A DNA stretch of 64,000 nt from Rhodococcus sp. 06-462-5 (GTDB lineage Bacteria > Actinomycetota > Actinomycetes > Mycobacteriales > Mycobacteriaceae): the NCBI RefSeq assembly GCF_002258315.1, contig NZ_NOYD01000029.1, positions 115,944-179,943 on the forward strand, read 5' to 3'. The translations under genes and the position numbers were made by a program. How positions within the stretch are numbered: the first letter of the stretch is position 1; each line of letters begins with the position of its first letter. This document shows, one piece after another, positions 8,182 through 15,828 of this stretch. Under the pieces are notes generated by a model, which was not told where the DNA came from, ran no database searches, and saw only the letters and a list, made by a program, of their open reading frames with translations.

Positions 8182-8616
8182 ATGACGACGTGTGAAACCA
8201 ATCCGTCTTCGACCGCGCCACGAACCACCATTGAGACCACGTTGGACGTTCACCTCAGGGTGGAGCACGCAAACAGGGAAGTCGAGGCCGTGCGCAGAGA
8301 CAAGAGTTACCTCAGACTCGTCGGGTCGAGCACGCCGCAGCCCACCATCGAGGCTCTCGGCGGGCCGAAGGCCATCACCGTTCACGTCGAGAACGTCCTG
8401 CCGGGGCAGATGTGCGAAGTTCTTCACAACGGGATGCTGTCGTTGAGTCAGCGCGTGATCGTGGACGAGAACGCCACCAGCATCACCATCACCACGTTCA
8501 ACCTCAAGCAGGGTGAATACAACGTCTCACTGCGTCTCGACGGACGACTGGACTGCGTGACCGAAGCGCACGCCGTCACCGTCGGTGAGCAGCTCGAGGT
8601 TCGTCGCAGCTCGTAA
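8182..8616 (+). CDS. Hypothetical protein, 144 aa
   Basis: Not recognised. The 144-residue product lacks a signal peptide and membrane segments. Residues 40-140 look beta-rich, with alternating hydrophobic residues (ITVHVENVLPGQMCEVLHNG, then ITITTFNLKQGEYNVSLRL), like an immunoglobulin-like or beta-sandwich fold. The ATG at 8182 follows a purine-rich stretch (GGGGCGAGG). The 224 bases between the preceding gene and this start show no clear signal. It is convergent with the agmatine deiminase gene, nine bases apart. Confidence 0.6.
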   Translation: MTTCETNPSSTAPRTTIETTLDVHLRVEHANREVEAVRRDKSYLRLVGSSTPQPTIEALGGPKAITVHVENVLPGQMCEVLHNGMLSLSQRVIVDENATSITITTFNLKQGEYNVSLRLDGRLDCVTEAHAVTVGEQLEVRRSS

Positions 8617-8625
8617 GGCCGGCGG

Positions 8626-9672
8626 TCAGCCGAGACGCTTCGCCGAAGGCTGGTGCTGGGTGATGCAGTGGATCCCGCCGCCTCGCTCGAACAGCGGCCT
8701 CGCGTCCACGGTCACCACGTCCCGGCCCGGATACGCCTCGCGCAGGATCGCTGCCGCTTCGGCGTCGGACGGATCGTCGTAACTGCAGGCGATCACGCCG
8801 CCGTTGACGACCAGATGATTGATGTAGCTGTAGTCGACGAAGCCGTCGGCATCACGCAGTGTCCGCGGAGCCGGCACCTCGACGATGTTCCAGTCCTCGC
8901 CCGATCCGTCGTGGGTGGCACGCAGAGCGTCGACGATCAGTGAACTGACCTCGTGGTCGGGGTGAGCCTGATCGTGTTGCCGATGCACCAGCACCGTTCC
9001 CGGCACCGGAATGGCCGCGACGATGTCGACGTGTCCGCGGGTACCGAAACGCATGGAATCGCGCGTCAGTCCGCGCGGCAGCCAGATGACGTGCCGCGCC
9101 CCGATGGTTCGTTCCAGTTCCGCTTCGATGTCGGCTTTCGACAGCCCGGGGTTGCGGCCCGGATCGAGTTGCACGGTCTCGGTCACCAAGACCGTGCCTG
9201 CGCCGTCGACCGCGATGCCGCCGCCCTCGTTGACTACGGTCGACGTGATGCGCGGTACTGCAGCCTGATCGGCGACGAACTCGCCGATACGGCTGTCCTT
9301 GTCCCACTGCGCCCAGTCCTGTGCACCCCAGCCGTTGAAGACCCAGTCGACGGCGGCGACCGAACCGTCCTGTGCGTGAACGAATGTCGGACCGATATCG
9401 CGCATCCAGGCGTCGTTCAAGGGCGCTTCGACGATGTCGATGTCGCGCGAGAGGTATGTCGATGCGACGGCGCGTTCGGCCGGATCGACGACGACGGTCA
9501 CCGGCTCGAACGCGGCAACGGCGTGCGCGACGGCAGCCCACGTGGAGCGGGCCTCGTGCTTGGCTTTCGGATCGTCGCCGAGTGAGTAGCCCTCGCAGGG
9601 AAACGCCATCCACACCTTGTCCTGCGGAGCGGTCTCGGACGGCATCGTGAATGTCGTTGCTGTGGTGTTCAT
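8626..9672 (-). CDS. aguA: Agmatine deiminase
   Basis: A 348-residue member of the peptidylarginine-deiminase-like guanidino-modifying superfamily, converting agmatine to N-carbamoylputrescine and ammonia. Family features are LNDAWMRDIGPTF near residue 85, VNEGGGIAVDG near 165, the catalytic His in TRGHVDIVA, and the nucleophilic Cys336 in GGGIHCITQHQP at the C-terminus. The ATG overlaps the stop of the upstream amidase gene (ATGA), so the two pathway steps are co-translated. The pair lies under a TetR-type operator. Confidence 0.95.
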   Translation of the reverse strand: MNTTATTFTMPSETAPQDKVWMAFPCEGYSLGDDPKAKHEARSTWAAVAHAVAAFEPVTVVVDPAERAVASTYLSRDIDIVEAPLNDAWMRDIGPTFVHAQDGSVAAVDWVFNGWGAQDWAQWDKDSRIGEFVADQAAVPRITSTVVNEGGGIAVDGAGTVLVTETVQLDPGRNPGLSKADIEAELERTIGARHVIWLPRGLTRDSMRFGTRGHVDIVAAIPVPGTVLVHRQHDQAHPDHEVSSLIVDALRATHDGSGEDWNIVEVPAPRTLRDADGFVDYSYINHLVVNGGVIACSYDDPSDAEAAAILREAYPGRDVVTVDARPLFERGGGIHCITQHQPSAKRLG

Positions 9673-10655
9673 TTGATCACCGGCGTCGCGGCGTGTCCGT
9701 CACCGTACGGTGCGTCGGCGTTCACCGGCTGGGTGAGGCGGCCGTACGTGTCGGGTCTTCGTGTGAGTAGGAAGGGGAAGAGCTCCAACCATTCTCGACG
9801 CTGATCGAGGTCGAGATCCGCGACGAGGACGGCCGATTCGTCGCGGGGTGCCTGAACCAGGATGCGGCCGTAGGGATCGGAGATGAACGACGAACCGTAG
9901 AAGGTGATCTCGCCTTCGTTGCCGCAGCGGTTGGGTACCACCATGAACAGGCCGTTCGAGATGCCGTGGCCGACGATGACGTGTTGCCACAGCGGTTGGG
10001 TGTCGAAGGCCGGAAACGAGGGCTCGGACCCGATGGCCGTCGGATATGCGAGAATCTCTGCGCCGCCGAGCGCGTAACTGCGCGCGACCTCGGGGAACCA
10101 CTCGTCCCAGCAGGTGGGCAGGCCCACTCTGGCGCCGCCGAGTTCCGCCGGGGAGTACACGGGATACGGGTCCTCGGCGGGGCCGGCCCGGAAGTAGGTG
10201 TCCTCGTAGTACCCGGCCGAAATGGGGATGTGCAGCTTTCTGGTTCTCGCCAGCAGTTCTCCCGTCGGGGAGACCATGATGGCGCTGTTGAAGCCCAATC
10301 CGTCTGCGGCTTCTGACTTCTCGTACAGCGAGGTGTGGACCACGATGCCGTTCGCGGCTGCGGCCTCGGCGGCGAGAGTGAACGTTGGCCCGGTCAGCAG
10401 ATCCTCGGCTTCGCCGCCGGGGTTGGCTCCGGCACGGGTGTCGGCGGGGTAGCGCAGCAGGGTGATCTCGGGCAGGAAGACGACCTTCGCCCCGAGGTTC
10501 GCGGCGGCGGAGATGGCCTCGAGCAATTCGGCTTTCAACGCCGAGTCATCGGGGTTCCAGCAATGCTGTACCAACCCGACGCGGAGCGGTGCCCGATCGG
10601 TCGGGGTGGTTCGGGTCAGGGCCTCGGGGGCAGAGAGATTGGTGAGTGTCAGCAT
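9669..10655 (-). CDS. aguB: N-carbamoylputrescine amidase (nitrilase superfamily)
   Basis: A 328-residue carbon-nitrogen hydrolase with the catalytic triad visible: Glu63 (FLPEITL), Lys140 (TRKLHIP) and Cys182 (GLPTCWDEWFPE). It hydrolyses N-carbamoylputrescine to putrescine, CO2 and ammonia, the step after agmatine deiminase, whose gene follows with a 4-base overlap. AGGAGATC precedes the ATG at 10655. The promoter region holds a palindrome (10672-10688) shared with the divergent TetR gene. An N-terminal extension of about 20 residues precedes the nitrilase core. Confidence 0.94.
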   Translation of the reverse strand: MLTLTNLSAPEALTRTTPTDRAPLRVGLVQHCWNPDDSALKAELLEAISAAANLGAKVVFLPEITLLRYPADTRAGANPGGEAEDLLTGPTFTLAAEAAAANGIVVHTSLYEKSEAADGLGFNSAIMVSPTGELLARTRKLHIPISAGYYEDTYFRAGPAEDPYPVYSPAELGGARVGLPTCWDEWFPEVARSYALGGAEILAYPTAIGSEPSFPAFDTQPLWQHVIVGHGISNGLFMVVPNRCGNEGEITFYGSSFISDPYGRILVQAPRDESAVLVADLDLDQRREWLELFPFLLTRRPDTYGRLTQPVNADAPYGDGHAATPVIK

Positions 10656-10671
10656 GCTGATCTCCTGTTAA

Positions 10672-10688
10672 AACGAATGTGATTCGTT
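10672..10688. promoter_or_regulatory. Palindromic operator between aguB and tetR
   Basis: AACGAATGTGATTCGTT has perfect 7-base arms around a 3-base centre. It sits 16 bases upstream of the aguB start and about 50 bases before the TetR start, so one regulator dimer could silence both directions. The divergent TetR protein is the obvious candidate. Confidence 0.7.
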
Positions 10689-10737
10689 AAGTATCGTGGA
10701 TGTCTGCCTCGAACGCAACAGATACGGGAGAAATGCT

Positions 10738-11355
10738 GTGGGACGACCGTCGGCACCCCTTCTCGACCTCGATCGCATCACGACGGCGGCCCTGACTCTC
10801 GTCGAGGAGTCCGGTGGATTCACCATGCCTCAGCTCGCCAAGAAGCTGAAGGTCAGTCCGTCCTCGCTCTACAACCACGTGTCCGGACGTGACGAGATCA
10901 TCGAGTTGCTGCGGGGACGGGCGATGTCCGAGGTGGCGATGCCGGAGGTCGGTGCGCCGTGGCGTGAGGCGCTCGCCTGGATCGCGCGCGGCTACCGAAA
11001 CAGCTACGGACGCTACCCGCGGCTGATTCCGCTGCTGACGGCTCAGGCCGTGAACAGCAGTGCTGCGTTCGGGATGTACAACACGCTGGCGCGGGTGCTG
11101 ACAGACGCCGGCTTCGTGCCGGCCGACGTGCTCCGCATCATCACCGTGCTCGACAGTTACGTGCTGGGTTCGGCGTTGGATCTGGCGGCTCCCGAGGCAC
11201 CGTGGCTCAGCAGCCGCGATGTGGAACCGGAACTGAGGGCTGCACTGGACACCGCGGGAGATCTGCGCGAGCGATCCGAGGATGCCTTCGAATACGGACT
11301 CCGAGCGCTGCTGGCAGGATTCGATCCCACGACTCCGGACATGCTCGACGGTTAG
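10738..11355 (+). CDS. TetR-family regulator of the agmatine operon (predicted)
   Basis: A 205-residue TetR/AcrR regulator. The N-terminal helix-turn-helix (about residues 10-55) includes FTMPQLAKKLKVSPSSLYNHV; an all-helical ligand domain follows. The GTG at 10738 is preferred because GGGAG lies upstream and TetR proteins begin close to the first helix; an in-frame ATG 14 codons earlier is less likely. It is divergent from aguBA with a palindrome in between, so agmatine, N-carbamoylputrescine or putrescine are reasonable inducers. That role is inferred from location. Confidence 0.85.
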   Translation: MGRPSAPLLDLDRITTAALTLVEESGGFTMPQLAKKLKVSPSSLYNHVSGRDEIIELLRGRAMSEVAMPEVGAPWREALAWIARGYRNSYGRYPRLIPLLTAQAVNSSAAFGMYNTLARVLTDAGFVPADVLRIITVLDSYVLGSALDLAAPEAPWLSSRDVEPELRAALDTAGDLRERSEDAFEYGLRALLAGFDPTTPDMLDG

Positions 11356-11382
11356 GTCATCGACAACAACCGCAGGATCACC

Positions 11383-11413
11383 TTGACCTTGACGCAGCGT
11401 CAATGCCGATCAT
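11383..11413 (+). promoter_or_regulatory. MerR-type promoter/operator for the MFS gene
   Basis: A TTGACC -35 element (11383-11388) and a GATCAT -10 element (11408-11413) are separated by 19 bases, the long spacer typical of MerR-activated promoters. The spacer contains TTGACGCAGCGTCAA (11389-11403), with perfect 7-base arms. The MFS ATG lies six bases after the -10, implying a leaderless mRNA. A MerR gene is immediately downstream of the transporter. Confidence 0.65.
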
Positions 11414-11419
11414 CGAAGC

Positions 11420-12631
11420 ATGAGCCGAATCCGTCTTGCTGTCCCGCTGTACATCGGTGGCGCGTCGTTGTCGCTTTTCGGCAACTCGGCCATCACGATC
11501 GTCTTGCCCTGGTTGGTGCTGGCCACGACCGGAAGCCTGTCGTCGGCAGGTCTGATCGCAGCGGCAGCCGGCATCGCCGCGGTGCCGGCAACATTCGCCG
11601 GTGGTCGGCTGATCGACCGATTCGGGGCACGCAACGTGGCCGTCGTCTCCGATCTCGGCAGCGCGACTGCGGTACTCGGCCTGATCGTGGTGAGCACGAC
11701 GGTGGGGTTGTCGGTGCCGTGGTTCGTAGTGTTGGGAGTCGCAGGCGCAGTCTTCGATGTACCGGGTATGACGGCTCGACAAGCGATGCTCGCCGACGTC
11801 GCGTCGATCTCGGGATCGTCGGTCACCACGGTGGCCGGGTTCTTTCAGACCGGATTCTCACTGGCCTTCCTGGCGGGACCGGCTCTGGCGGGCCTGCTGT
11901 TGAGCGTGCTGGATCCGATCGACGTCGTTGCCGTCACCGCCGCTTCGTCGGCGGCCGCTGCTGTGCTGACCGCGTTGGTTCCGGTCATGGGGCAGGCATT
12001 TCCGACTGCGACGACGGGGTCAGGGAGTGCCCTGGACCTGATCCGTGCGACGCCCGCACTGCGGGCGATGCTGATTTTCGCGTTCCTCGCCAGCCTGGTC
12101 ACCCCGCCGATGATCAGCCTGCTGCTGCCCGGCCACTTCAACGAGATCGGTGAACCCGGGCAGCTGGGCCTGGCCATGTCGGCATTCGCAGTCGGTGCCC
12201 TGGCAGGGGCGGCACTGTTCGCTTTGTTGGCCGCCCGATCGCGACGGGCCACCTTCGTGACGGGAATGGCAGCGATGACGGCAGGCATCTGGCTGTTCGC
12301 GCAGCTGCAGGGTTTCTGGATCGTCGCGGCCGGGATGCTCGTGATGGGTCTCGGGTCCGGGCTGTTCGGTCCGATCTGGAATGTCTACGTGGCCGAACGC
12401 GTCCCCGCAGACGTTCGGGGGCGCGTCCTCGGCTGGCTGAACATGGGCGGGCTGGTGGCCGGGCCGATGGGGCTGGGACTGATGTCGGTGGTGCTCGTCG
12501 GCGGTGATCTCGCTCTCGGGGCCGTCGTGATGGGAGTCGGATGGACCGCCGTCGCCGCCTACGCCGTGCTGAGTCCGGGTGCGCGTGAGCTGACCGAACC
12601 GGTGTCGGAACCTGCCGGGGTCGACGGTTGA
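11420..12631 (+). CDS. MFS-family transporter
   Basis: A 403-residue major facilitator superfamily protein with about twelve hydrophobic segments. The loop 2/3 motif reads GGRLIDRFGARNV, and a related loop in the second half contains AERVPADVRGRVLG. It is most similar in layout to drug or metabolite exporters of the MDR type. The MerR-type operator upstream and the MerR gene downstream suggest induction by a small hydrophobic or cationic compound that the protein exports. The substrate is not deducible. The start appears leaderless. Confidence 0.85.
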   Translation: MSRIRLAVPLYIGGASLSLFGNSAITIVLPWLVLATTGSLSSAGLIAAAAGIAAVPATFAGGRLIDRFGARNVAVVSDLGSATAVLGLIVVSTTVGLSVPWFVVLGVAGAVFDVPGMTARQAMLADVASISGSSVTTVAGFFQTGFSLAFLAGPALAGLLLSVLDPIDVVAVTAASSAAAAVLTALVPVMGQAFPTATTGSGSALDLIRATPALRAMLIFAFLASLVTPPMISLLLPGHFNEIGEPGQLGLAMSAFAVGALAGAALFALLAARSRRATFVTGMAAMTAGIWLFAQLQGFWIVAAGMLVMGLGSGLFGPIWNVYVAERVPADVRGRVLGWLNMGGLVAGPMGLGLMSVVLVGGDLALGAVVMGVGWTAVAAYAVLSPGARELTEPVSEPAGVDG

Positions 12632-12640
12632 TCGGCAAGA

Positions 12641-13456
12641 ATGGTCGCGATGCTGCGCATCGGTGAGCTGGCTGCCTACGTGGGAGTGACGACCCGAACC
12701 GTGCGGTTCTACCACCAGCAGGGGCTGTTGGACGAGCCGCAACGCGACACGTCCGGTTACCGCCTCTACGACGGGGAGGCCGTCCTGCGGCTCTCACGGG
12801 TCGTTGCTCTTGCCTCGGCCGGTGTGCCGCTGGCGCGCGTCCACGAGCTACTCGATGCCTCGCAGGAATCCCTCGACCTGGCCTTGGTCGAGATCGACGC
12901 AGACCTGAGCACCAGGATCGAACGTCTGGAGAAGGATCGCGACAGACTCCGGCTGCTGCGGGCCGGCGACGCGCTGGTCCTTCCCGATCTGATCGTCGGC
13001 CTGATCGAGCACCTGCGCGAAGCGGGGATCGACTCCGACGTTGTCGATCACTATCGCGATGCCTGGGTGCTGACGTATGCCGTCTACCGGCCCAGGCTCG
13101 ATCCCTGGCTGGAGGAATTCGGTGCCGTCATGCTCCGGGACCCGGGCTATCTGGCACTCATGGTGCGCTCCTTTCGGGCAGCCGAGCTCGAACCCGAGGA
13201 CCCACGGATCCAGGAGCTCGCGGACGACACGGTCGAATGGATGGTGACCGCCTGGGACGGTGATGCCCTCGAGTGGTCGTTCGAGCGCGGTCTCGACGAC
13301 CCCCGAGCCAACGCACTGCTCGAGGCTCAGTGGGCCGACCGCCCCGCCTGGGTGCGCGTCAGCGAGCTGATCCTGCAGGGCCTCCAGAAGCGCGGCGTCG
13401 AGCCCCCCGGGCGCCGACGAAGTCCAGTGGGATCGTCAGTCCTCGACGATCAGTGA
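12641..13456 (+). CDS. MerR-family transcriptional regulator
   Basis: A protein of about 270 residues. The MerR winged helix is at residues 4-72 (LRIGELAAYVGVTTRTVRFYHQQGLL, given here as the start of the domain only in part: IGELAAYVGVTTRTVRFYH). A dimerisation coiled coil lies around residues 80-110, with a long C-terminal effector domain resembling the TipAS-like or helical domains of multidrug sensors. It starts nine bases after the MFS gene; a second ATG three codons in (12650) is equally possible. It probably activates the MFS promoter. The 3' end overlaps the convergent APC permease gene by about 20 bases. Confidence 0.85.
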   Translation: MVAMLRIGELAAYVGVTTRTVRFYHQQGLLDEPQRDTSGYRLYDGEAVLRLSRVVALASAGVPLARVHELLDASQESLDLALVEIDADLSTRIERLEKDRDRLRLLRAGDALVLPDLIVGLIEHLREAGIDSDVVDHYRDAWVLTYAVYRPRLDPWLEEFGAVMLRDPGYLALMVRSFRAAELEPEDPRIQELADDTVEWMVTAWDGDALEWSFERGLDDPRANALLEAQWADRPAWVRVSELILQGLQKRGVEPPGRRRSPVGSSVLDDQ

Positions 13457-14953
13457 CGGAGTATCGCGGCGGAGAATGTTGCCCTTGAAGAACTCCGGCT
13501 TGCGCAATGCCACCACCGCCATGACGACCATGCCGAGAACGATGATGCCCACGCCGATGAGGAACACCATGCCGATCCCGAACAGTGATGAGCCGCTGCC
13601 GAATTCGGGGTCCCAGGCATCGACCGAGGTCTGCACGAACACCACGGCCATCCCGACACCACCGAGTAGCGGGGCGAGGAATTTGAAGAAGAAATTGCGG
13701 GTGCTGGCGAACAGCTCCTCGCGGAAGTACCAGACACAGGCGAATGCCGTGATGCCGTAGTAGAAGCAGATCATCAGTCCCAGAGCGGCAATGGTGTCGG
13801 TGAGAACGTTGTCGCTCACCACCCGCATCACGGCGTAGAAGCCGGCGGACGCCCCGCCTGCCACGAGCGTCGCGAAGCCCGGAGTGCTGAATCTCGGTGT
13901 GATGGAGGCGAACCGCTTCGGTAGGGCCTGGTAGTGACCCATCGCGAGCAAAGTGCGCGCCGGTGAGATGAACGTGGCCTGAAGCGAACTGGCTGAGCTG
14001 CTCAACACGGCCAGGGACAGCAGGATCGCAAAGGGACCCATCACCGGCCCGGCGAGGGCTGCGAACACATTGTCGGTGGTGTCGGGATTCTGCAGTCCGT
14101 TTCCGGTGTCGCCGGTACCGGCGAAGAGCAGGGTGGCCACCGCGGTGAGCAAGTACAGCACGATGATGAAGAACACCGTGACCAGCGCTGCGCGGCCGGG
14201 AATCTTTGCGCTGCCCGAGGTTTCCTCGTTGACCGTCAGGCAGACGTCCCAACCCCAGTACATGAAGATCGACAGCGACAGGCCTGCGGTGAATGCGGAG
14301 AAGCTCGGGATGCCGAACGGGTCGAACCAGTCCAGGCTGAACGAGATGTCCTGGGCCCCGTCGCCTGCCCCCACCTTGACGAATGCGGCGATGATGAACC
14401 ACGCCATCACCAGCAACTGGAACCCGAGCATCGTGTACTGGACCCGCTTGGTCTCCTGCATGCCGCGATAGCAGAGCCACGCCGCCAACGCCATGAACAC
14501 CAGGCACGTGACGATGTTGACGAGCTTGTTGCCGGTCAGGTCGGCCAAGGAGTCGTTGCTGGTGACCTGGGCGAGAAAGAGATAGAAGAAATCGACGGCC
14601 ACTCCGGCCAGGTTCGAGAGCACGATGATGGTGGCCGCGATCAGACCCCAGCCACCCATCCAGCCGACGTACGGGCCGAAGGCCTTGGAGGCCCACGTAA
14701 AGGACGTGCCGCTGTCGGGTTCGGCCGCGTTGAGCTCTCGATAGCCCAACGCCACCAACAACATCGGGATGAAGCCGACGATGAAGATCGCGGGCAGGTG
14801 CACCCCGACCTCGGTGACCGTGGGCCCGAGCGACGCGGTGAGTGCGTACGCGGGTGCGATGGTCGAGATGCCCAGGACCACACTGGCGAGCAATCCGAGC
14901 TGGCCGGCGGACAGGCCCTTGGACTCGACGTCGACTACCTTGTGCTCATTCAT
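13436..14953 (-). CDS. APC-family amino acid/polyamine permease
   Basis: A 505-residue APC superfamily permease with about twelve membrane segments; the first includes GISTIAPAYALTASLG, the unwound TM1 region of the family. It is the last gene of a minus-strand operon with a UspA protein, a copper amine oxidase and an aldehyde dehydrogenase, so a primary amine such as putrescine is the likely substrate (inference). The ATG at 14953 overlaps the uspA stop and is preferred to an ATG seven codons upstream. Confidence 0.88.
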   Translation of the reverse strand: MNEHKVVDVESKGLSAGQLGLLASVVLGISTIAPAYALTASLGPTVTEVGVHLPAIFIVGFIPMLLVALGYRELNAAEPDSGTSFTWASKAFGPYVGWMGGWGLIAATIIVLSNLAGVAVDFFYLFLAQVTSNDSLADLTGNKLVNIVTCLVFMALAAWLCYRGMQETKRVQYTMLGFQLLVMAWFIIAAFVKVGAGDGAQDISFSLDWFDPFGIPSFSAFTAGLSLSIFMYWGWDVCLTVNEETSGSAKIPGRAALVTVFFIIVLYLLTAVATLLFAGTGDTGNGLQNPDTTDNVFAALAGPVMGPFAILLSLAVLSSSASSLQATFISPARTLLAMGHYQALPKRFASITPRFSTPGFATLVAGGASAGFYAVMRVVSDNVLTDTIAALGLMICFYYGITAFACVWYFREELFASTRNFFFKFLAPLLGGVGMAVVFVQTSVDAWDPEFGSGSSLFGIGMVFLIGVGIIVLGMVVMAVVALRKPEFFKGNILRRDTPSLIVED

Positions 14954-15800
14954 CGCCGGCCTCCCTCGGAACAACGATCATCGGAACGGGAACGACCCGA
15001 AGCATCTTGGCGGCAACCGATCCCAAGAACAGGCGGTGAGGCTGGGCGAGTCGAGACGACCCCACCATCAACACGTCGCCGTCGTGCCAGTCGAGCGAAG
15101 AGGCGGCCTTCTCGATGCCGGAGCCCTCCGCCACCTTCAGCTGCACCTCCGATCCCGCGGGCAGTTCCGCTTGCACGGTGCGCAGTACTTCCTCGGCCTT
15201 GGCGAGACCGCTCTGTCCCCATGTCGATTGCTCTTCGGCGGACACGAGGGAGAGCAGGCGCAGCGGCAACTCGGCGGTGGCGGAGAGGTCGGTGGCTGCC
15301 TCGACGAGTTCTGCTGCCCCCGGCCGATTTCCGATGGCGCAGGTGATCTCCCGAATACGCTGCGGCGGAGAATGCCGATACCCCCGCGGAGCCAGCGCGA
15401 GCGGCACATGCGCCACGTGCAGCAGATCACTGGTGACGGTACCGATCGAATGGCGTCCGAGCAGACCGTCACCGGCCGCCCCGACGACGATCATGTACGC
15501 ATCGAACTCTCGGACGACGTCGAGCAGGCCCTGCGCGAAGGACTCGTCGAACAGCAGGTGTGCACGTGCCTGTACGTCCTCGGGTACGAGGGTGAGTGCC
15601 TCGTCGAGCCAGCCGGTGGCCCGATCGATCAGGATGTCGTCGTATCCGGCCTCGACCGGCGCTTTGGACGGCACCGGACGCTCCTGCGGCAGCACCAGGC
15701 AGATGTCCAGCGAGGCCTGCAGCGAACGCGCGAGCGTTGCGCCCAGGGCGATTCCGTCCGCTCCACTCGGTGTTGCCTGGTACCCCACGATCAGACGCAT
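14946..15800 (-). CDS. Universal stress protein with two UspA domains
   Basis: A 284-residue tandem-UspA protein. Each half ends in an ATP-binding-type glycine motif: VVGAAGDGLLGRHSIGTVTS around residues 110-130 and GSSRLAQPHRLFLGSVAAK near 255-275. It lies between the amine oxidase and the permease and overlaps the permease start by eight bases. A UspA protein tied to an amino-acid permease may modulate transporter activity or respond to ATP; this is inferred from gene order, which is seen with other APC permeases. Confidence 0.88.
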   Translation of the reverse strand: MRLIVGYQATPSGADGIALGATLARSLQASLDICLVLPQERPVPSKAPVEAGYDDILIDRATGWLDEALTLVPEDVQARAHLLFDESFAQGLLDVVREFDAYMIVVGAAGDGLLGRHSIGTVTSDLLHVAHVPLALAPRGYRHSPPQRIREITCAIGNRPGAAELVEAATDLSATAELPLRLLSLVSAEEQSTWGQSGLAKAEEVLRTVQAELPAGSEVQLKVAEGSGIEKAASSLDWHDGDVLMVGSSRLAQPHRLFLGSVAAKMLRVVPVPMIVVPREAGDE

Positions 15801-15828
15801 GGGCGGACCTTCCCTGAGTTCGGGCGAG

